Source of the DNA: Xestospongia bergquistia
Lineage: Eukaryota > Porifera > Demospongiae > Haplosclerida > Petrosiidae
Reading direction: 5' to 3'
DNA: 64,000 bases
Assembly: GCA_963965975.1 (NCBI GenBank)
Contig: OZ014412.1
Location: forward strand, 684,501 to 748,500
In this document: in pieces, positions 36,162 through 49,560 of the stretch
How the letters are laid out: each line of letters begins with the position of its first letter
Numbering within the stretch: position 1 is the stretch's first letter
Made by a program: the position numbers and the translations under genes
Notes under the pieces: model-generated
Told to the model about the DNA's origin: nothing
Databases searched by the model: none
What the model saw: only the letters and a program-made list of their open reading frames with translations

Positions 36162-38862
36162 TCAGTCAGTAGGTTGTAAACGTTTACGAATAGCAGTGTT
36201 AGACTAGAAAGAAGATAAAGAGCATAAACACAGTTATTACCACATAATATACCTCAATATTAGTAAGAGATGATGTTACATCATGATCCTCAGCAGTTTG
36301 ACCAACAATAACATCACTAGGTCCTGAATCTGTTGATGGTTTTGGGTCATCATAAGGATAGCCCTCATCCATTGCCTCATATTCCTTAATATATGATAAA
36401 TATATTTATTTAACATTATTTCTTACAGATTGTTCAGAAGTAGGTACAGTTGTATCATTTCCAGAAGAATATACACTAGTTATTAAATATATCATAATTT
36501 ATAACAATAAACACAATGTATTATATCATACACTGACCTCTGTTGACGACTTATAGAACTTTCAGTGATAGCTCCCCTATATGTAATGAGATAATATTTA
36601 ATAACCAATGGTAATGAAACAGTCTCAGTCATAGACTAGCCAGACCCCGTCTTTCCATATATCATAGGAGAAAATGGGAGTTTGGCTAGCCAGACTAATA
36701 TCTTCTAACATTTCAATTGAGTCAGTCATGTCTTCAGAACTTGGTTCACTAAGGAAGAAATTAGAGTATCACACTAGTGTTTATAGATACCTTAAGATGT
36801 TAGCACTGCCATCTTTCAAGACATTTTTTCCATTATTTACTACTATGTTACTATAAAAATAGTGAATAAAAATTTAACAAAAAAGTACTGACTCAATTTT
36901 AGCTGGTAGGTCATTGTTTAGTTTATCTGATAATTCAGGAGACTAATTTCAAAGGACAATTTTGTTAATATTTTATTTACCTTCTGGTTTGTACTTTCCA
37001 ATCCTATTAGTGATATATTGAATAATTTGAAAGCAGAATTTATATAAAATTATGACAATTATTAAAATCATACCAATAACCAGAGCAGTAACAATTATTA
37101 TACCTATAATTACTTTCCATGGAATTTTGTTATTTTCTTCAGAGTTGACTGTGTCTTTAAAATAAAACAATAATAGATATTTCCTTTCATGTTTTTTTGT
37201 AACTCACATGTTGGGAACATACTAGATGATGTCATCATATTGACTCTCTCTTTCCTTTTAAAAGCCCAATGTTCTCCATTAATGTCATCTTTTACATAAA
37301 TATCTACAATACCAGTACTTCTTTTTACTGAAAACTTCCAACATTGTCTCTCTGATATAGTTTTGTTTCTCTTTAAAGTCACTCCTCTGGTTATGTCAAC
37401 TAATGTTACTCCATCAACCTCTACATAACAACCTTCAGTAGTAGCATAATTAACAAAATTACACTGTATACAAAACTGATTCCCAATATCTACTGTAATG
37501 TTTGAAACATCAAATGTACCTAAATAGAATTCATAAGATATCATGTTAAATATAAACTTACTGATACTAACTGTCTCAAGAGAAACATTGCCAGCTTCAT
37601 TCATTAAGACAATACTCACGTTACAAGTATCTTTTCTATTTAGAACTATACCAGTACCTCCTCCTATAACAGAAATGCCCTCAGGACCATTTACAATAGA
37701 TATGTTTGGGAAAATTTCTCTCTCACGATATTCATAATTTACAGTAATATTAGCTGTTATTGCTCTCCCTCCAGGACAATGATTATTAGCACACTAATAA
37801 CAATGACATTATACATTATATAATGAGGTACTAACCTTGTAAGTTATATTCAATACAGCTGTCATTTCTGTTACTCTTATTATCTTAGATTGTAATATAT
37901 TACAATTATTGGGCACTAAAATAACTAATAAGTAACCAATTAAAATACAAAAACATACCTTGTGGATAATACACTATTGTCTTTGACTTATCACTAGAAA
38001 TTATACCACTATGTGCAGTAATACTCACATTTATTGGTAAACAGGAATCAATTGGTATTGAATTATCAATGACAATGTTATTAGTATTAACTGTTTTTGT
38101 GAGTGTCATATTTCCAATTTCCACAGCATATTGGACATCAATTCCATTTAAAAGATTAGATGGAGGACTCCAAGATAAAGTCTTGTCTTTGTTCAATGAA
38201 ATGTCCTTCACAGGATATAGATCCCCTAATGTTACAATATATATTAATTCTGAACTCTATCAACATATATGATGTAATAACTGTACATGTGACAAAACAA
38301 ATTGGCTTTTTCCAAATTTGAATTTCAAAGTGGCTGTTGACACTGACTAAACTTTAATATTAGTATATTGACACTAATCAGTGTCAATATTAACTTTATA
38401 ATTCTTATTGTCACTATTCTATCACTGTCAATATCATTGACCTTTGTTATAATATAGTAATATGATAAACATTAATATCTTACTTACTCTGTACTAAAAT
38501 GATAGCTTTATTAGATGTTTTCTCTTGGTAGTTATTTCCATAAATAGCCTTACACCAAACAGTGATTTCTTTAGTTATAGTAAAATGACAATGTCTTTTA
38601 AAATTAGAAGTAGTACAAGATTCTGATATATCAGATGGGGCACTTCCTGAAGACTGCTTTAATACATCCAATTCCACACAATCATTTCCCTTCATTTTAC
38701 ACAGCACAGATAAATGTGTGTTGTAAGTAACATTACGTGAGACTGGGAACATTGTGATAACTGTATTATAAGTAAGACATAATAGACTCACGTATTATTA
38801 GTTCACTTACTACAACTACTAGACACTTGAATAACATAAAACAAATATAATGAGTTCTTCAT
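36162..38862 (-). CDS. Gene Q1: Ig/FN3 receptor with acidic tail
   Basis: Exons (minus): signal 38862-38811, Ig 38760-38488, FN3 38225-37959, split FN3-like 37915-37836 plus 37793-37562 (second half has NNHCPGG), four-Cys 37519-37208 (FCIQC...GC...C), TM 37154-36981, tail 36926-36893, 36850-36791, 36748-36538, 36475-36427, 36384-36253, 36203-36162. The ectodomain is intact. The tail exon 36748-36538 is 211 nt against 210 in Q3 and Q4: an extra A in a short A run shifts frame and brings a stop. Translation may therefore end there, losing the conserved EGYPYDDP and RKRLQPTD exons. Basic residues follow the TM. Function is inferred only from family membership. Confidence 0.7.
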
Positions 38863-38883
38863 TTCTGGACACAGACAACTTAA

Positions 38884-38900
38884 GGGGGCGTGTCAAACCA
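38884..38900 (-). promoter_or_regulatory. GC-rich TTTGACACGCCCCC box before Q1
   Basis: On the minus strand the box GGTTTGACACGCCCCC begins the conserved segment 21 nt upstream of the ATG; Q4 has the identical 17 bp at 63183-63199. It resembles the TGACCCCTCC box before the P genes. Candidate core promoter element. Confidence 0.38.
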
Positions 38901-38989
38901 TAGTGCGTCTCATCTTAAGAATTTTTGAAAAAATGCAAATCCGTTTATATCCGTAAACTACAATTGATTACTCCTTGCAAACATCTCTT

Positions 38990-40886
38990 GAAAGCAATGT
39001 CATATAATTGTTTTATTTCAAGTTTATATTGATGTCAGTCAGTGATGTTTTGACACAAGCATTTCTTTTGTTGGTAGTGTTGTAATTGTTTATACAACAT
39101 ACTATATGGACTAACAGGTACTGAATATGTAATACTATGATAAACATTATGTACTATATAATTATAGTAATACTAGAGAGATAAAAGCAACTTTATATAT
39201 TAATGAAAGCATTAATATGTTACTTTATTCAACTAATTACTATAATATACATTAGTTGATAACTATGGAATGTAGAGTTCATGTAAAGTACTTACTCTAT
39301 AATTTGTTACCTTGTAATAGTACAACATACCAATTAAACTAGATGACTAAACAATTATATCTTTAAAAATATATTATTATAGATGGTAGATTTTTAATCA
39401 TAGACCCCAAAATTTTTTCATTGTAAGCATATGACCCAGGAAGGAGAACATAACAATAGTACCTTCTCTTTTCAAAGAGGTTAGTTAAAATATCTAATAT
39501 GTATGTTTATTTTATAATGTCATTTTAGCTCCAAGATCTACCAAAGAAAATACTACATTTACTATTCTGTCCTATATAAATAATGAAGTCAATTTGATGT
39601 TTAATATACCAGTGAGTCTATCCAATAGTGGTTACTATATGATTATTATAGTTACTGTAGATTATTCTGGAATGTTCATCTGAAGCTCCAGAGAATGCTA
39701 CAGTCACTGTAAAATGTGATGATGTAGTTATATTTAATAAAATATATCTGGTAGAATATTCAAGTCAACCTATGAACATAACAGATAATCTATTAGCTCC
39801 TCGACATCAAGTCTGTATTCTCTTTATTGCATTAAGTAATAATGCTGGACACACTGATCCATTGATAGATACTTTAAGCAAGAGATAGTGATATTATGTA
39901 ATATATTGATATTATTATATGATATAGGTACATATGATGTTATAAATGCTACTGCTTACCCTAATGGTAATTCTATATGTGTGGGGTGTGTATTTTCATC
40001 TGCTTCATCTGCTAAGTCATGTTATGTTAGTGTGATTGGAGTGACTTCAATGAACAAAGTATTTGTTAAAAACAGTTCAAATTATCTTACTGTACAAGGT
40101 TGTATTGATAATCTCTCAGCTGGTAATTATACAGTCTATGTATATGATATGGAGAATGATATACCACTAACATCAATATTACCAGCTATAATATTAAGAG
40201 ATATTGTAATAAATGATACATTGCCAATTATTACTACAAGTGAGTTATAATACTAATTATAAAAGTTTGTTAACTTACAATATTTATTTGGAAATAATCA
40301 CAATCACATTATTAACTACTGATGGGATAACAATAACAAGAAAATCTCAAACTGTTTCTAGTAACATAATATTATATTGTTATACTTACGTTTGTCCTCC
40401 ATCTTCCTTTAGTTATAATTACTCCTACTGTGATTACTTACTTACTATACCAAGTTATTCTACAGTAGTCATACCATCTATTAATACAATAATTGTGCCT
40501 GGATCTTGAAGTTTTCTTAGTATGATTATATAATAATAATTATTATTAAATATTTATATATAATTCTTCTTTCTCTAGTTATAATTGTTACGACTGTGAT
40601 CTGTATCTTAATAATTCTAATAGTACTAATTATTTTCAGTGCCTGTGTGGGTGTTTATTATAAAAAGAAGAGACAAAGTATGTCTATATAATGTATTTAC
40701 ATAATATAATATAATTAATATTCATATAAAGTCTTATACTAATGATGTTATAATTGCTCAATATAATCCAGCATACGAAGATTTCAGACAATATCAAACA
40801 CCAATAGTCTTGAATCAGAACACAGCTTATGGTCTTGTAATTAGAAATAACAATAGCACAATACCTGATTATCTGACTATCATCTA
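38990..40886 (+). pseudogene. P3-like 3' fragment, disabled (copy 2)
   Basis: Begins inside the homologue of the P3 fourth exon (39003), then lacks the exons matching 29350-29990 (internal deletion, junction near 39437). Matching exons: second split domain 39529-39611 and 39661-39877 (donor changed from GT to GC), four-Cys 39928-40239, stalk from 40413 (two extra bases shift frame), TM 40579-40677, tail region to 40886 (acceptor G mutated). With no signal, Ig or first FN3 exon and several splice or frame defects, this is a dead copy. The four-Cys exon itself remains open. Confidence 0.78.
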
Positions 40887-42567
40887 ACAACAATATTGTT
40901 TGTTTATAATATTGATAACTTATTATTTTAACAACCAAATTATCATTTAATTACAGGCATCTTAAGAGATAATATACATTAGTTAATTGAATAAAAACTA
41001 TTTATTGGCAGTATCTCCCAGAAAATGATAACATATTAACTATTATTAGGAATGAAGCAAAACTTCTGGAATATTAAATAAATGATTACTGAAAAAAATC
41101 AAGCAAATACAATATACTTTTCACTTTATCATAAATAATGCTGAATGAACTATAGCCATGTAGTAGTACTGTTATCTCACTAATGCATGAAACATATTCG
41201 AATGTTGCTGAAGATCTTGATGAGCAATTGCTTCTTCTACATAATAAATTGATAACAGATTTAATATATACAATTCTTTTTATAATAACTACAGCTTTAA
41301 ATATTAATAGTGATTATTACTATTGTTACTCCAATCATACTAACATAACATGACTTAGAAAATGGAGCAGATGCAATTACACATACATGCATACATGTTG
41401 TCTTAATCTCTCTATTAGATCACTCTCCGTTCTCAAACCATCTATCCACATATAGGTAAATTTCCAAAGTCCTTTTACTATACAAATTTGTTTATAATAT
41501 TGTATTCATCTCTCATAATATATACTTCACTTCCATCATAGTTTTTCTTACCTTTTCTCCTCCAATCCTCTAAAATAAATCCAATTCTCCTTTACCAACT
41601 TCCCTCTACTCACTCTTCCCAAATGTCTCCTCACAATATGAAACATCCTTCCTTCCCATATCAAAGATTTAAACTTATTCATCACATCAACATAACATCA
41701 TGACATCCACTTAATCCAAAGAAAACCTCAACATATGATATATAATTTTATGTATACTATTAATTTTATGTTTTATATATATTTATTATTGCTATTGAAA
41801 ATCCATTGTGTTTAAAAATATAGAATTAATTTGTACAGTGGTAGTACCATTTATAACATCATATGTACCTATATCATATAATAATATCAATATATTACAT
41901 AATATCACTATCTGTTACTTAAAGTATTAACGTTGACTGATTGTTTTAATTACTAATTGGTTATATACAGGTTGAAATCGCAAAATATTTTGATCCAAAA
42001 AATAAGAATAATATTGTTTTAATTACTAATGTATTATTGTTTACATAACAAATATGATGAACAGTTAATTTCATTATACATTAGTAATCAAATTGTGTTA
42101 CATTTACTTTTTGTGCATATAACCATATATGGCCATATAACAATGTGTTAGTTAAATCAATCAAATTTTAAGTACCAATGTATCACTGTGTCCAACATTA
42201 TTACTAAGATAATAGAAAATCAGTACACTGTTGATGTTGAGGGACTAACAGGCTATTTGTTATAAATTGACTTGTATCATTCACCAGCTTTGTTTTATAT
42301 TGTTAAAACTGATTGCTTGTTGTAACCAATTATTTGTGATTATACTCTTGAGGATATATGTGACTGAGCCCAACAAAAGGTTCTTATTGTGCAATTTTGC
42401 TCTAACATAGCTACTATAAGAGAAACTATGATAGAGAACAAAGCAAAGTTGTGACATGTATGCACTCCCTCAAAGACATAAGAGTACATATAATAAATAA
42501 ACATTTATTATATCATGTATATATATTAAACATGCATGACTTTATTATATGTAAACACCATATGGTG
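40887..42567. repeat. Spacer S2
   Basis: Second copy of the spacer after P3 (see S1), collinear with 31433-33100. It includes at about 42400 the homologue of the M1 last exon, whose acceptor region is changed. No other gene. Confidence 0.72.
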
Positions 42568-44028
42568 TTATATATGAAGGAGTGAACACTTAACATAACA
42601 TTCATAGTGTTGGTTTGTGTCATTTAATAATTTACACATTGCAGTTATGAAAGGTATCACAATTATAATATCTATGAATACTCAGTACTAATATATGATA
42701 AAATTAATAAATCAATTATTAATTATAATTGTTACATCAGATGAGACTGATTGCCACGACAGAAAATACTATAATATTCAAAACTAAAAAAAATAATAGA
42801 AGTAATTATTAATAGTGAATAACAAAACATGATAAATCTATTACAATTACAAGTAAACAAACAACTTACTAGCAGAAGTTAATGTAACCACAAAACTAGG
42901 AGTTGGTGGTGGTGGTGGTATTGTAGGAGTTACTAACATAGGAACAGTGCAGTTATATTAAGTATATGATAAATCTATTACAATTACAAGTAAACAAACA
43001 ACTTACTGGTAGAAGTTAATGTAACCACAAAAATACTTGGTTTCGGAGTTGTTGTTGTTATTGTTGGTGTTGTAGGAGTTACTAAGACTGGAACAGTGCA
43101 GCGATATTAGTATGATGAAGTGAAAATCATTTCTGTATCAACTTACTTGTACATGTATAAGTTGGTAATATATCAGTTATTATTATTATATCTCTTGAAT
43201 TATCATTAGGGTAAGGAGTATCATTTATAACTGAATATGAAAGAAATACAACATGCACCCTGTATGTTGACATAATATGCTTACCTCTAGTAATATAGAA
43301 TGTGATATTATTACTATCTCCTATACCAGCTCCATTAATACCAGAGACATATACAGTAGTTACAACACAGTAGTCACCACTCAGAATGTACTCAGTAGTA
43401 TTAACTGTCTCTATAAGTGTTCCTTGATCATCATTGATGTTATATCCAGTGATAGGTACATTATCCAATGTATATGGTGCAGACCACATCAGTAACACAC
43501 TAGATCCATTGAGAACTGTAGCAGTTAGATCTTTAACAGGAGCTAGTAAACCTACATCAATATATCATAATAATATGACATCTATAACATTAACTCACCT
43601 TGTATTCTTAGTACAGCAATGTCACTGTCTACTATACCTGGTTCAGCAGCTCTACATGATATATTAGTATTATTATTATCTTCTAATGCTCTAGCAATCA
43701 ATACTCTTCTTCTTGTGTCATTACTGAGAGGGTCTTGTGGTTGTTGCATAAATCCTTTATTTCTAACGTCTTCGTCATCTGCTGTTGTATCATTAACTCT
43801 AAAGCTAATAGTATCAGCAACAGCTTCGCAGATAAAATTAACTGTTGAGTTGAGAGTAGTATTGACTGACTGAGGATGAACTGTAATATCTGTAAAATAT
43901 GACAACTATTATAATCATGATCAGTTGCATTACAGGTATATCCAATACTTACTAACTGCACAGACAGGAGCAAGTTCAATAGACATAATCATTGTCATCA
44001 CTATCACTACAAATTGTAGGGTAGCCAT
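42568..44028 (-). CDS. Gene M2: M-type Ig/FN3 receptor
   Basis: Exons (minus): signal 44028-43953, Ig 43889-43599, FN3 43551-43285, short membrane-proximal 43230-43147, Thr-rich stalk 43087-43007 (a second stalk exon lies near 42940-42870), TM-like from 42671. Frame is open from signal to TM. The donor that follows the TM exon in M1 (GTAAGT) is TTAAGT here, so the frame would read through to a stop at 42568, giving a different short tail (CYVKC...). Ig residues that vary between M1-M4 cluster in the middle strands, while the FN3 exon is almost invariant. Lies just 3' of Q2, same strand, as in each repeat block. Confidence 0.62.
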
Positions 44029-44508
44029 TGTCTCTCCAGGGGTTTGTTACTGTCTGGTACCGGTCCTTGCCACGCAATCTTATAATAAAACTCTTTCGGA
44101 CAATTAAATTCCACCTTTATACAACCGACGCATATAGCAAAGACGTTAGGCGATGATTGACCTTTAACCTTTCATACAATTCTAAAATCATAGATTAAAC
44201 TGTGTTATAATAATGTATGTTACTGTTGAACAATTTGTGAAATTTCATTGAATATATTGAGAGTAGTTTGCTGCATAAGTTTTATCTCTTGTCTGTTTAT
44301 AGGACTATAATCATTAAGCGGTTTATAATAAAGTTTTTTTCAAATTCCAAAGTGTTGGGCGTAGTCACTCGATACACCATAAAGCATCATTGGACATGAA
44401 AGGGTTAAATACTTTATAGTAACGAAGACGTTCATAAACACCTTAATAAAATCCACTTTATTCATGTAAATAAGAATATTGCAAGATGTATTAATATCAT
44501 ATATTATT

Positions 44509-46845
44509 TCAGTCAGTAGGTTGTAAACGTTTACGAATAGCAGTGTTTGACTAGAAAGAAGATAAAGAACATAGACACAGTTATTACCACATGTTATACC
44601 TCAATATTAGTAAGAGATGATGTTATGTCATGATCCTCAGCAGTTTGACCAATAGCAACATCACTAGGTCCTGAATCTGTTGATGGTTTTGGGTCATCAT
44701 AAGGATAGCCCTCGTCAATTGCTTCATATTCCTTAATATATGATAAATGTATTTATTTAATATTACATATTTCTTACAGATTGTTCAGAAGTAGGAACAG
44801 TTGTATCATTTCCAGAAGAATATACACTAGTTATTAAATATATCACAATTTATAACAATAAACACAATGTATTATATCATATACTAACCTCTGTTGACGA
44901 CTTATGGAACTTTCAGTGATAGCTCCCCTATATGTAATGAGATAATATTTAATAATCAATGGTAATGAAACAGTCTCAGTCATAGACTACACTGTAAAAA
45001 TTAAATTCTTATTTTAACAATTACTTTGTAGTTTACATCAGTGGGTTACTATGGAATATAGAATTTATGTGAATTACTCATTGTGTAATTTGTTGGCATA
45101 TAAAAGTACAACACATACCGAGAAATTATACAATGAGTAAATCACAAAAGTTCTATATATCATAGTAACCCACTGATGTAAACTTATGACTTATGGTACT
45201 TTCAGTGATAGCTCCCCTATATGTAATGAGATAATATTTAATAATCAATGGTAATGAAACAGTCTCAGTCATAGACTACATTGTAAAAATTAAATTCTTA
45301 TTTTAACAATTACTTTGAAGTTTACATCAGTGGGTTACTATGGAATATAGAATTTATGTGAATTACTCATTGTGTAATTTGTTGGCATATAAAAGTACAA
45401 CACATCGAGAAATTATACAATGAGTAAATCACAAAAGTTCTATATATCATAGTAACCCACTGATGTAAACTACAAAGTAATTGTTAAAATAACAATTTAA
45501 TTTTTACAGTGTAGCCAGACCCCGTCATTCCATATATCATAGGAAAAAATGGGAGTTTGGCTAGCCAGACTAATATCTTCTAACATTTCATTTGAGTTAG
45601 TCATGTCTTCAGAACTTGGTTCACTAAGGAAGAAATTAAAGTATCACACTAGTGCTAATAGATAAGTTAAGTTGTTAGCACTGCCATCTTTCAAGACATC
45701 TTTTCCATCATTTACTACTATGTTACTATAAAAATAGCGAATAATAAATTTAACAAAAAAGTACTGACTCAATATCAGCTGGTAGGTCATTGTTTAGTTT
45801 ATCTGATAATTCAGGAGACTAATTTCAAAGGACAAGTTTATTAATATTTTATTTACCTTCTGGTTTGTCCTTTCCAATCCTATTAGTGATATATTGAATA
45901 ATTTGGAATTTATATAAGATTATGACAATTATTAAAATCATACCAAAACCCAAAGCAGTAACAATTATACCTATAATTAGTTTCCATGGAATTTTGCTAT
46001 TTTTTTCAGAGTTGACTGTGTCTTTATAGTAAAACAATAATAAATATTTCCTTGTCATTGCTTTTTGTAACTCACATGTTGGGAACATACTAGATGATGG
46101 TGTCATATTGACTCTTTCTTTCCTTTTAAAAGCCCAATGTTCTCCATTAATGTCATCTTTTACATAAATATCTACAACACTAGTACTTCCTTCTACTGAA
46201 AACTTCCAACATTGCCTTTCTGATTTAGTTTTAATTCTCTTTAAAGCCACTCCTCTTGTTATTCCAACTAATGTTACTCCATCAACCTCCACATAACAAC
46301 CTTCAGTAGTAGCATAATTAACAAAATAACACTGTATACAAATCTGATCCCCAATATCTACTGTAATGTTTGAAACATCAACTGTACCTAAATAGAATTC
46401 ATAAGATATCATGTTAAATATAAACTTACTGATACTAACTGTTTCAAGAGAAACATTGCCTGCTTCATTCATTAAGACAATACTCACGTTACAAGTATCT
46501 TTTCTATTTAGCACTATACCAGTACCTCCTCCTATAACAGAAATGCCCTCAGGACCATTTACAATAGATATGTTTGGGAAAATTTCTCTCTCGTGATATT
46601 CATAATTTACAGTAATATTAGCTGTTATTGCTCTCCCTCCAGGACAATGATTATTAGTACACTAATAACAACAAGATTATACATTATATAATAAGGTACT
46701 ACTAACCTTGTAAATTATATTCAATACAGCTGTCATTTCTGTAACTCTTATTATCTTAGATTGTTATATACTACAATTATTGGGCACTAAAATAACTAAT
46801 AAGTAATCAATTTAAATATAAAAACATACCTTGTGGATAATACAC
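44509..46845 (-). pseudogene. Q2: truncated Q gene with MITE insertion
   Basis: Lacks signal, Ig and most of the FN3 exon: homology starts at about 46845, only a few codons before the FN3 donor. Remaining exons: 46786-46707 (contains a TAA in frame), 46661-46430, four-Cys 46387-46076, TM 46021-45857, tail 45802-45769, 45725 to about 45666 (donor mutated), 45623-44889 (split by the MITE and frameshifted), 44826-44778, 44731-44600, 44550-44509. The four-Cys and TM exons are still open. Not expected to give a receptor. Confidence 0.78.
44990..45511. mobile_element. TA-flanked MITE, partly duplicated
   Basis: An element with long terminal inverted repeats beginning CACTGTAAAAATT and ending AATTTTTACAGTG sits between TA dinucleotides (44988-44989 and 45512-45513) inside a Q2 tail exon. 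Q1, Q3 and Q4 show the uninterrupted site, so this is an insertion with a TA target duplication, as in Tc1/mariner-type MITEs. The complete unit is about 233 bp (45279-45511). A 289-bp tandem duplication has added a second partial copy (44990 to about 45187) together with part of the neighbouring exon. No transposase is encoded. Confidence 0.82.
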
Positions 46846-46856
46846 AATTGTCTATA

Positions 46857-47183
46857 GTGAAGTGTTTTTTCAAATTCCAAAGTTAATAAGTGTTGGGCGT
46901 GGTCACTCGATACGAAGTTGTCTTAGTATGATTATAATAATTATTATAATTAAATATTTTTATATAATTCTTCTCTCTCTAGTTATAATTGTTATCATTG
47001 TGATAAGTATCTTAATAATTTTAATGATACTTATTATTTTCAGTGTTTGTGTAGTTGCTTATTATAAAAAGAAGAGACAAAGTATGTCTATAATATAATA
47101 TAATTAATATTCATATAGAGTCTAATACTAATGATATTATAATTGTTCAAGTTAATGCAGCACACGAAGATCCCAGACAATGA
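46857..47183 (+). pseudogene. Isolated TM/tail module 2
   Basis: TM exon 46983-47081 (open; IILMILIIFSVCVVAYYK) and tail exon 47119-47183 with NAAHEDPRQ then stop. Here the tyrosine of the AYEDP motif is replaced by histidine. No ectodomain exons precede it; the module is joined on its left to the Q2 FN3 stump. Confidence 0.6.
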
Positions 47184-47942
47184 TAATTGTTACATCAGAT
47201 GAGACCCATTGCCAGGACAGAAAATACTATAATATTCAAAACTAAAAAAAATAATAGAAGTAATTATTAATAGTGAATAACAAAACATGATAAATCTATT
47301 ACAATTACAAGTAAACAAACAACTTACTAGCAGAAGTTAATGTAAAAAATAAGAATAATATTGTTTTGATTAGTAATGTATTATAGTTTACATAACAATA
47401 TGAACAGTTAATTTCATTATACATTAGTAATCAAATTGTATTACATTTACATTTACTTTTTGTACATATAACAATATATGGCCATATAACAATGTATTAG
47501 TTAAATCAATCAAATTTTAAGTATCAATGCATCACTGTGTCCAACATTATTACTAAGATAACAGAGAGTCAGTGGACTGTTGATGTTGAGGGACTAACAG
47601 GCTATTTGTTATAAGTTGACTTGTATCATTCACCAGCTTTGTTTTATATTGTTAAAACTGATTGCTTGTTGTAACCAATTATTTGTGATTATACTCTTGA
47701 GGATATATGTGACTGAGCCTAACAAAAGGTTCTTATTGTGCAATTTTGCTCTAACATAGCTGCTATAAGGGAAACTATGATAGAGAACAAAGCAAAGTTG
47801 TGACAAGTATACACTCCCTCAAAGACATAAGAGTACATAATCTGATAAACATTTATTATATCATGTATATATATTAATTGCTTTATTATATATAAACAAT
47901 ATATGCTGTTATGTATGAAGGAGTGAACACTTGTCATAACAT
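47184..47942. repeat. Partial spacer copy with M 3' sequences
   Basis: 47340-47950 matches the right part of spacers S1-S3 (including the homologue of the M1 last exon near 47770) after a junction at about 47345. No intact gene. Confidence 0.6.
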
Positions 47943-49117
47943 TCATAGTGTTGATTTGTGTCTTGTAATAATTTTACACACTGCAGTTATAACAGGTATT
48001 ACAATTATAATATCTATGAATACTCAGTACTATTATATGATTAAATTAATAAATCAATTATTAATTATAATTGTTACATCAGATGAGACCCATTGCCAGG
48101 ACAGAAAATACTATAATATTCAAAACTAAAAAAAATAATAGAAGTAATTATTAATAGTGAATAACAAAACATGATAAATCTATTACAATTACAAGTAAAC
48201 AAACAACTTACTAGCAGAAGTTAATGTAATCACAAAACTAGTTGGTGCAGGAGTTGTTGTTGTTGTTGTTGTTGTAGGAGTTGCTATCATGGGAACAGTA
48301 CAGTGATATTAATATGATACAACACCCATTTCATTTATATTGACATAATGTGTTTACCTTTAGAAATATAGAATGTGATATTATTATTATCTCCTATACC
48401 AGCTCCATTAATACCAGAGACATATACAATAGTTACAACACGGTAGTCACCAGTCAGTATGTACTCAGTTGTATTAACTGTGTCTATAAGTGTTCCTTGA
48501 TCATCATTGATGTTATATCCAGTGATAGGTACATTATCCAATGTATATGGTGCAGACCACATCAGTAACACACTAGATCCATTGAGAACTGTAGCAGTTA
48601 GATCTTTAACAGGAGCTAGTAAACCTACATCAATATATCATAATAATATGACATCTATAAAATTAACTCACCTTGTATTCTTAATACAGCAATGTCACTG
48701 TCTACTATATCTGAGACATTATAATTAATAGCTCTACATGATATATTAGTGTTGTTGCTATCTTTTAATGCTTTAACTGTTAACACTCTTCTCTTTATAC
48801 CACCACTAAGAGTATCTTGTGGTTGTTGAGTAATATTCATACCATTTATATGTTCACTTGCTGGTGTACCATTAACTCTAAAGCTTATATCATCAGCAAC
48901 AGCTTCACAAGTAAAACTAACTGTTGAGTTTAAAGTAGTATTGACTGACTGAGGATGAACTGTAATATCTGTAAAATATGACAACTATTATAATCATGAT
49001 CAGTTGCATTACAGTTATATCCATTATGGCATGATACTTACTAACTGCACAGTCAAGAGCAGGCACAAAAGACAACATCATTGTCATCACTATCAGTACA
49101 AATTGTAGGGTAGCCAT
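47943..49117 (-). CDS. Gene M3: M-type Ig/FN3 receptor without the short module
   Basis: Exons (minus): signal 49117-49042, Ig 48968-48672, FN3 48624-48358, Thr-rich stalk 48280-48212, TM-like from 48013 to a stop at 47945-47943. The short membrane-proximal exon of other M genes is absent, so FN3 joins the stalk directly; the stalk uses a shifted acceptor. An extra base in the TM exon changes the tail to KIITRHKSTL, removing the YxxM motif. The frame is otherwise open. The protein would be the shortest of the M group, with little or no signalling tail. Confidence 0.6.
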
Positions 49118-49161
49118 TGTCTATCCAGGGGATTATTACTGCCTGGGCACTTGCCACGCAG

Positions 49162-49170
49162 TCTTATATA
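49162..49170 (-). promoter_or_regulatory. TATA-like element of M3
   Basis: TATATAAGA on the minus strand, 44 nt upstream of the M3 ATG; same sequence and spacing as in the 8.0-kb M gene and M4. Confidence 0.45.
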
Positions 49171-49560
49171 GGAATCATTCGGACAATTAAATTAACCACT
49201 GACGTAGTTAGCGACTGACCTTTAACCTTTCATATAACCCTACCGACTGTAATCATATTGTCATTAGGATGTTATAATATCTACGTTACTGTCGAAAATT
49301 TGTGAAATTTCAAAGAATATAACTTGGAAGTAATTTGATGCATAAATTTCATCTCTTGTCAATTGTCTATAGTAAAAAGTTTCGTAAAATTTCATAGTGA
49401 ATGGAAGTGTTAGGTGCAGTCACTCAATGCCATAAAGCATCATTGGACATGAAAGGGTTAAATACTCATAGTAACGAGCACGTTCATGAACACCTTAGTA
49501 AAATCCACTTTATTCATGTAAATAAGAATATTGCAAGATGTATTAATATTCTTATATTAT

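Noticed and set aside
43277..43495. Conserved ~72-codon open frame antisense to every M-type FN3 exon
   Set aside because: It recurs only because the FN3 exon itself is conserved; the composition is that expected of the opposite strand and there is no start context, domain or splice support.
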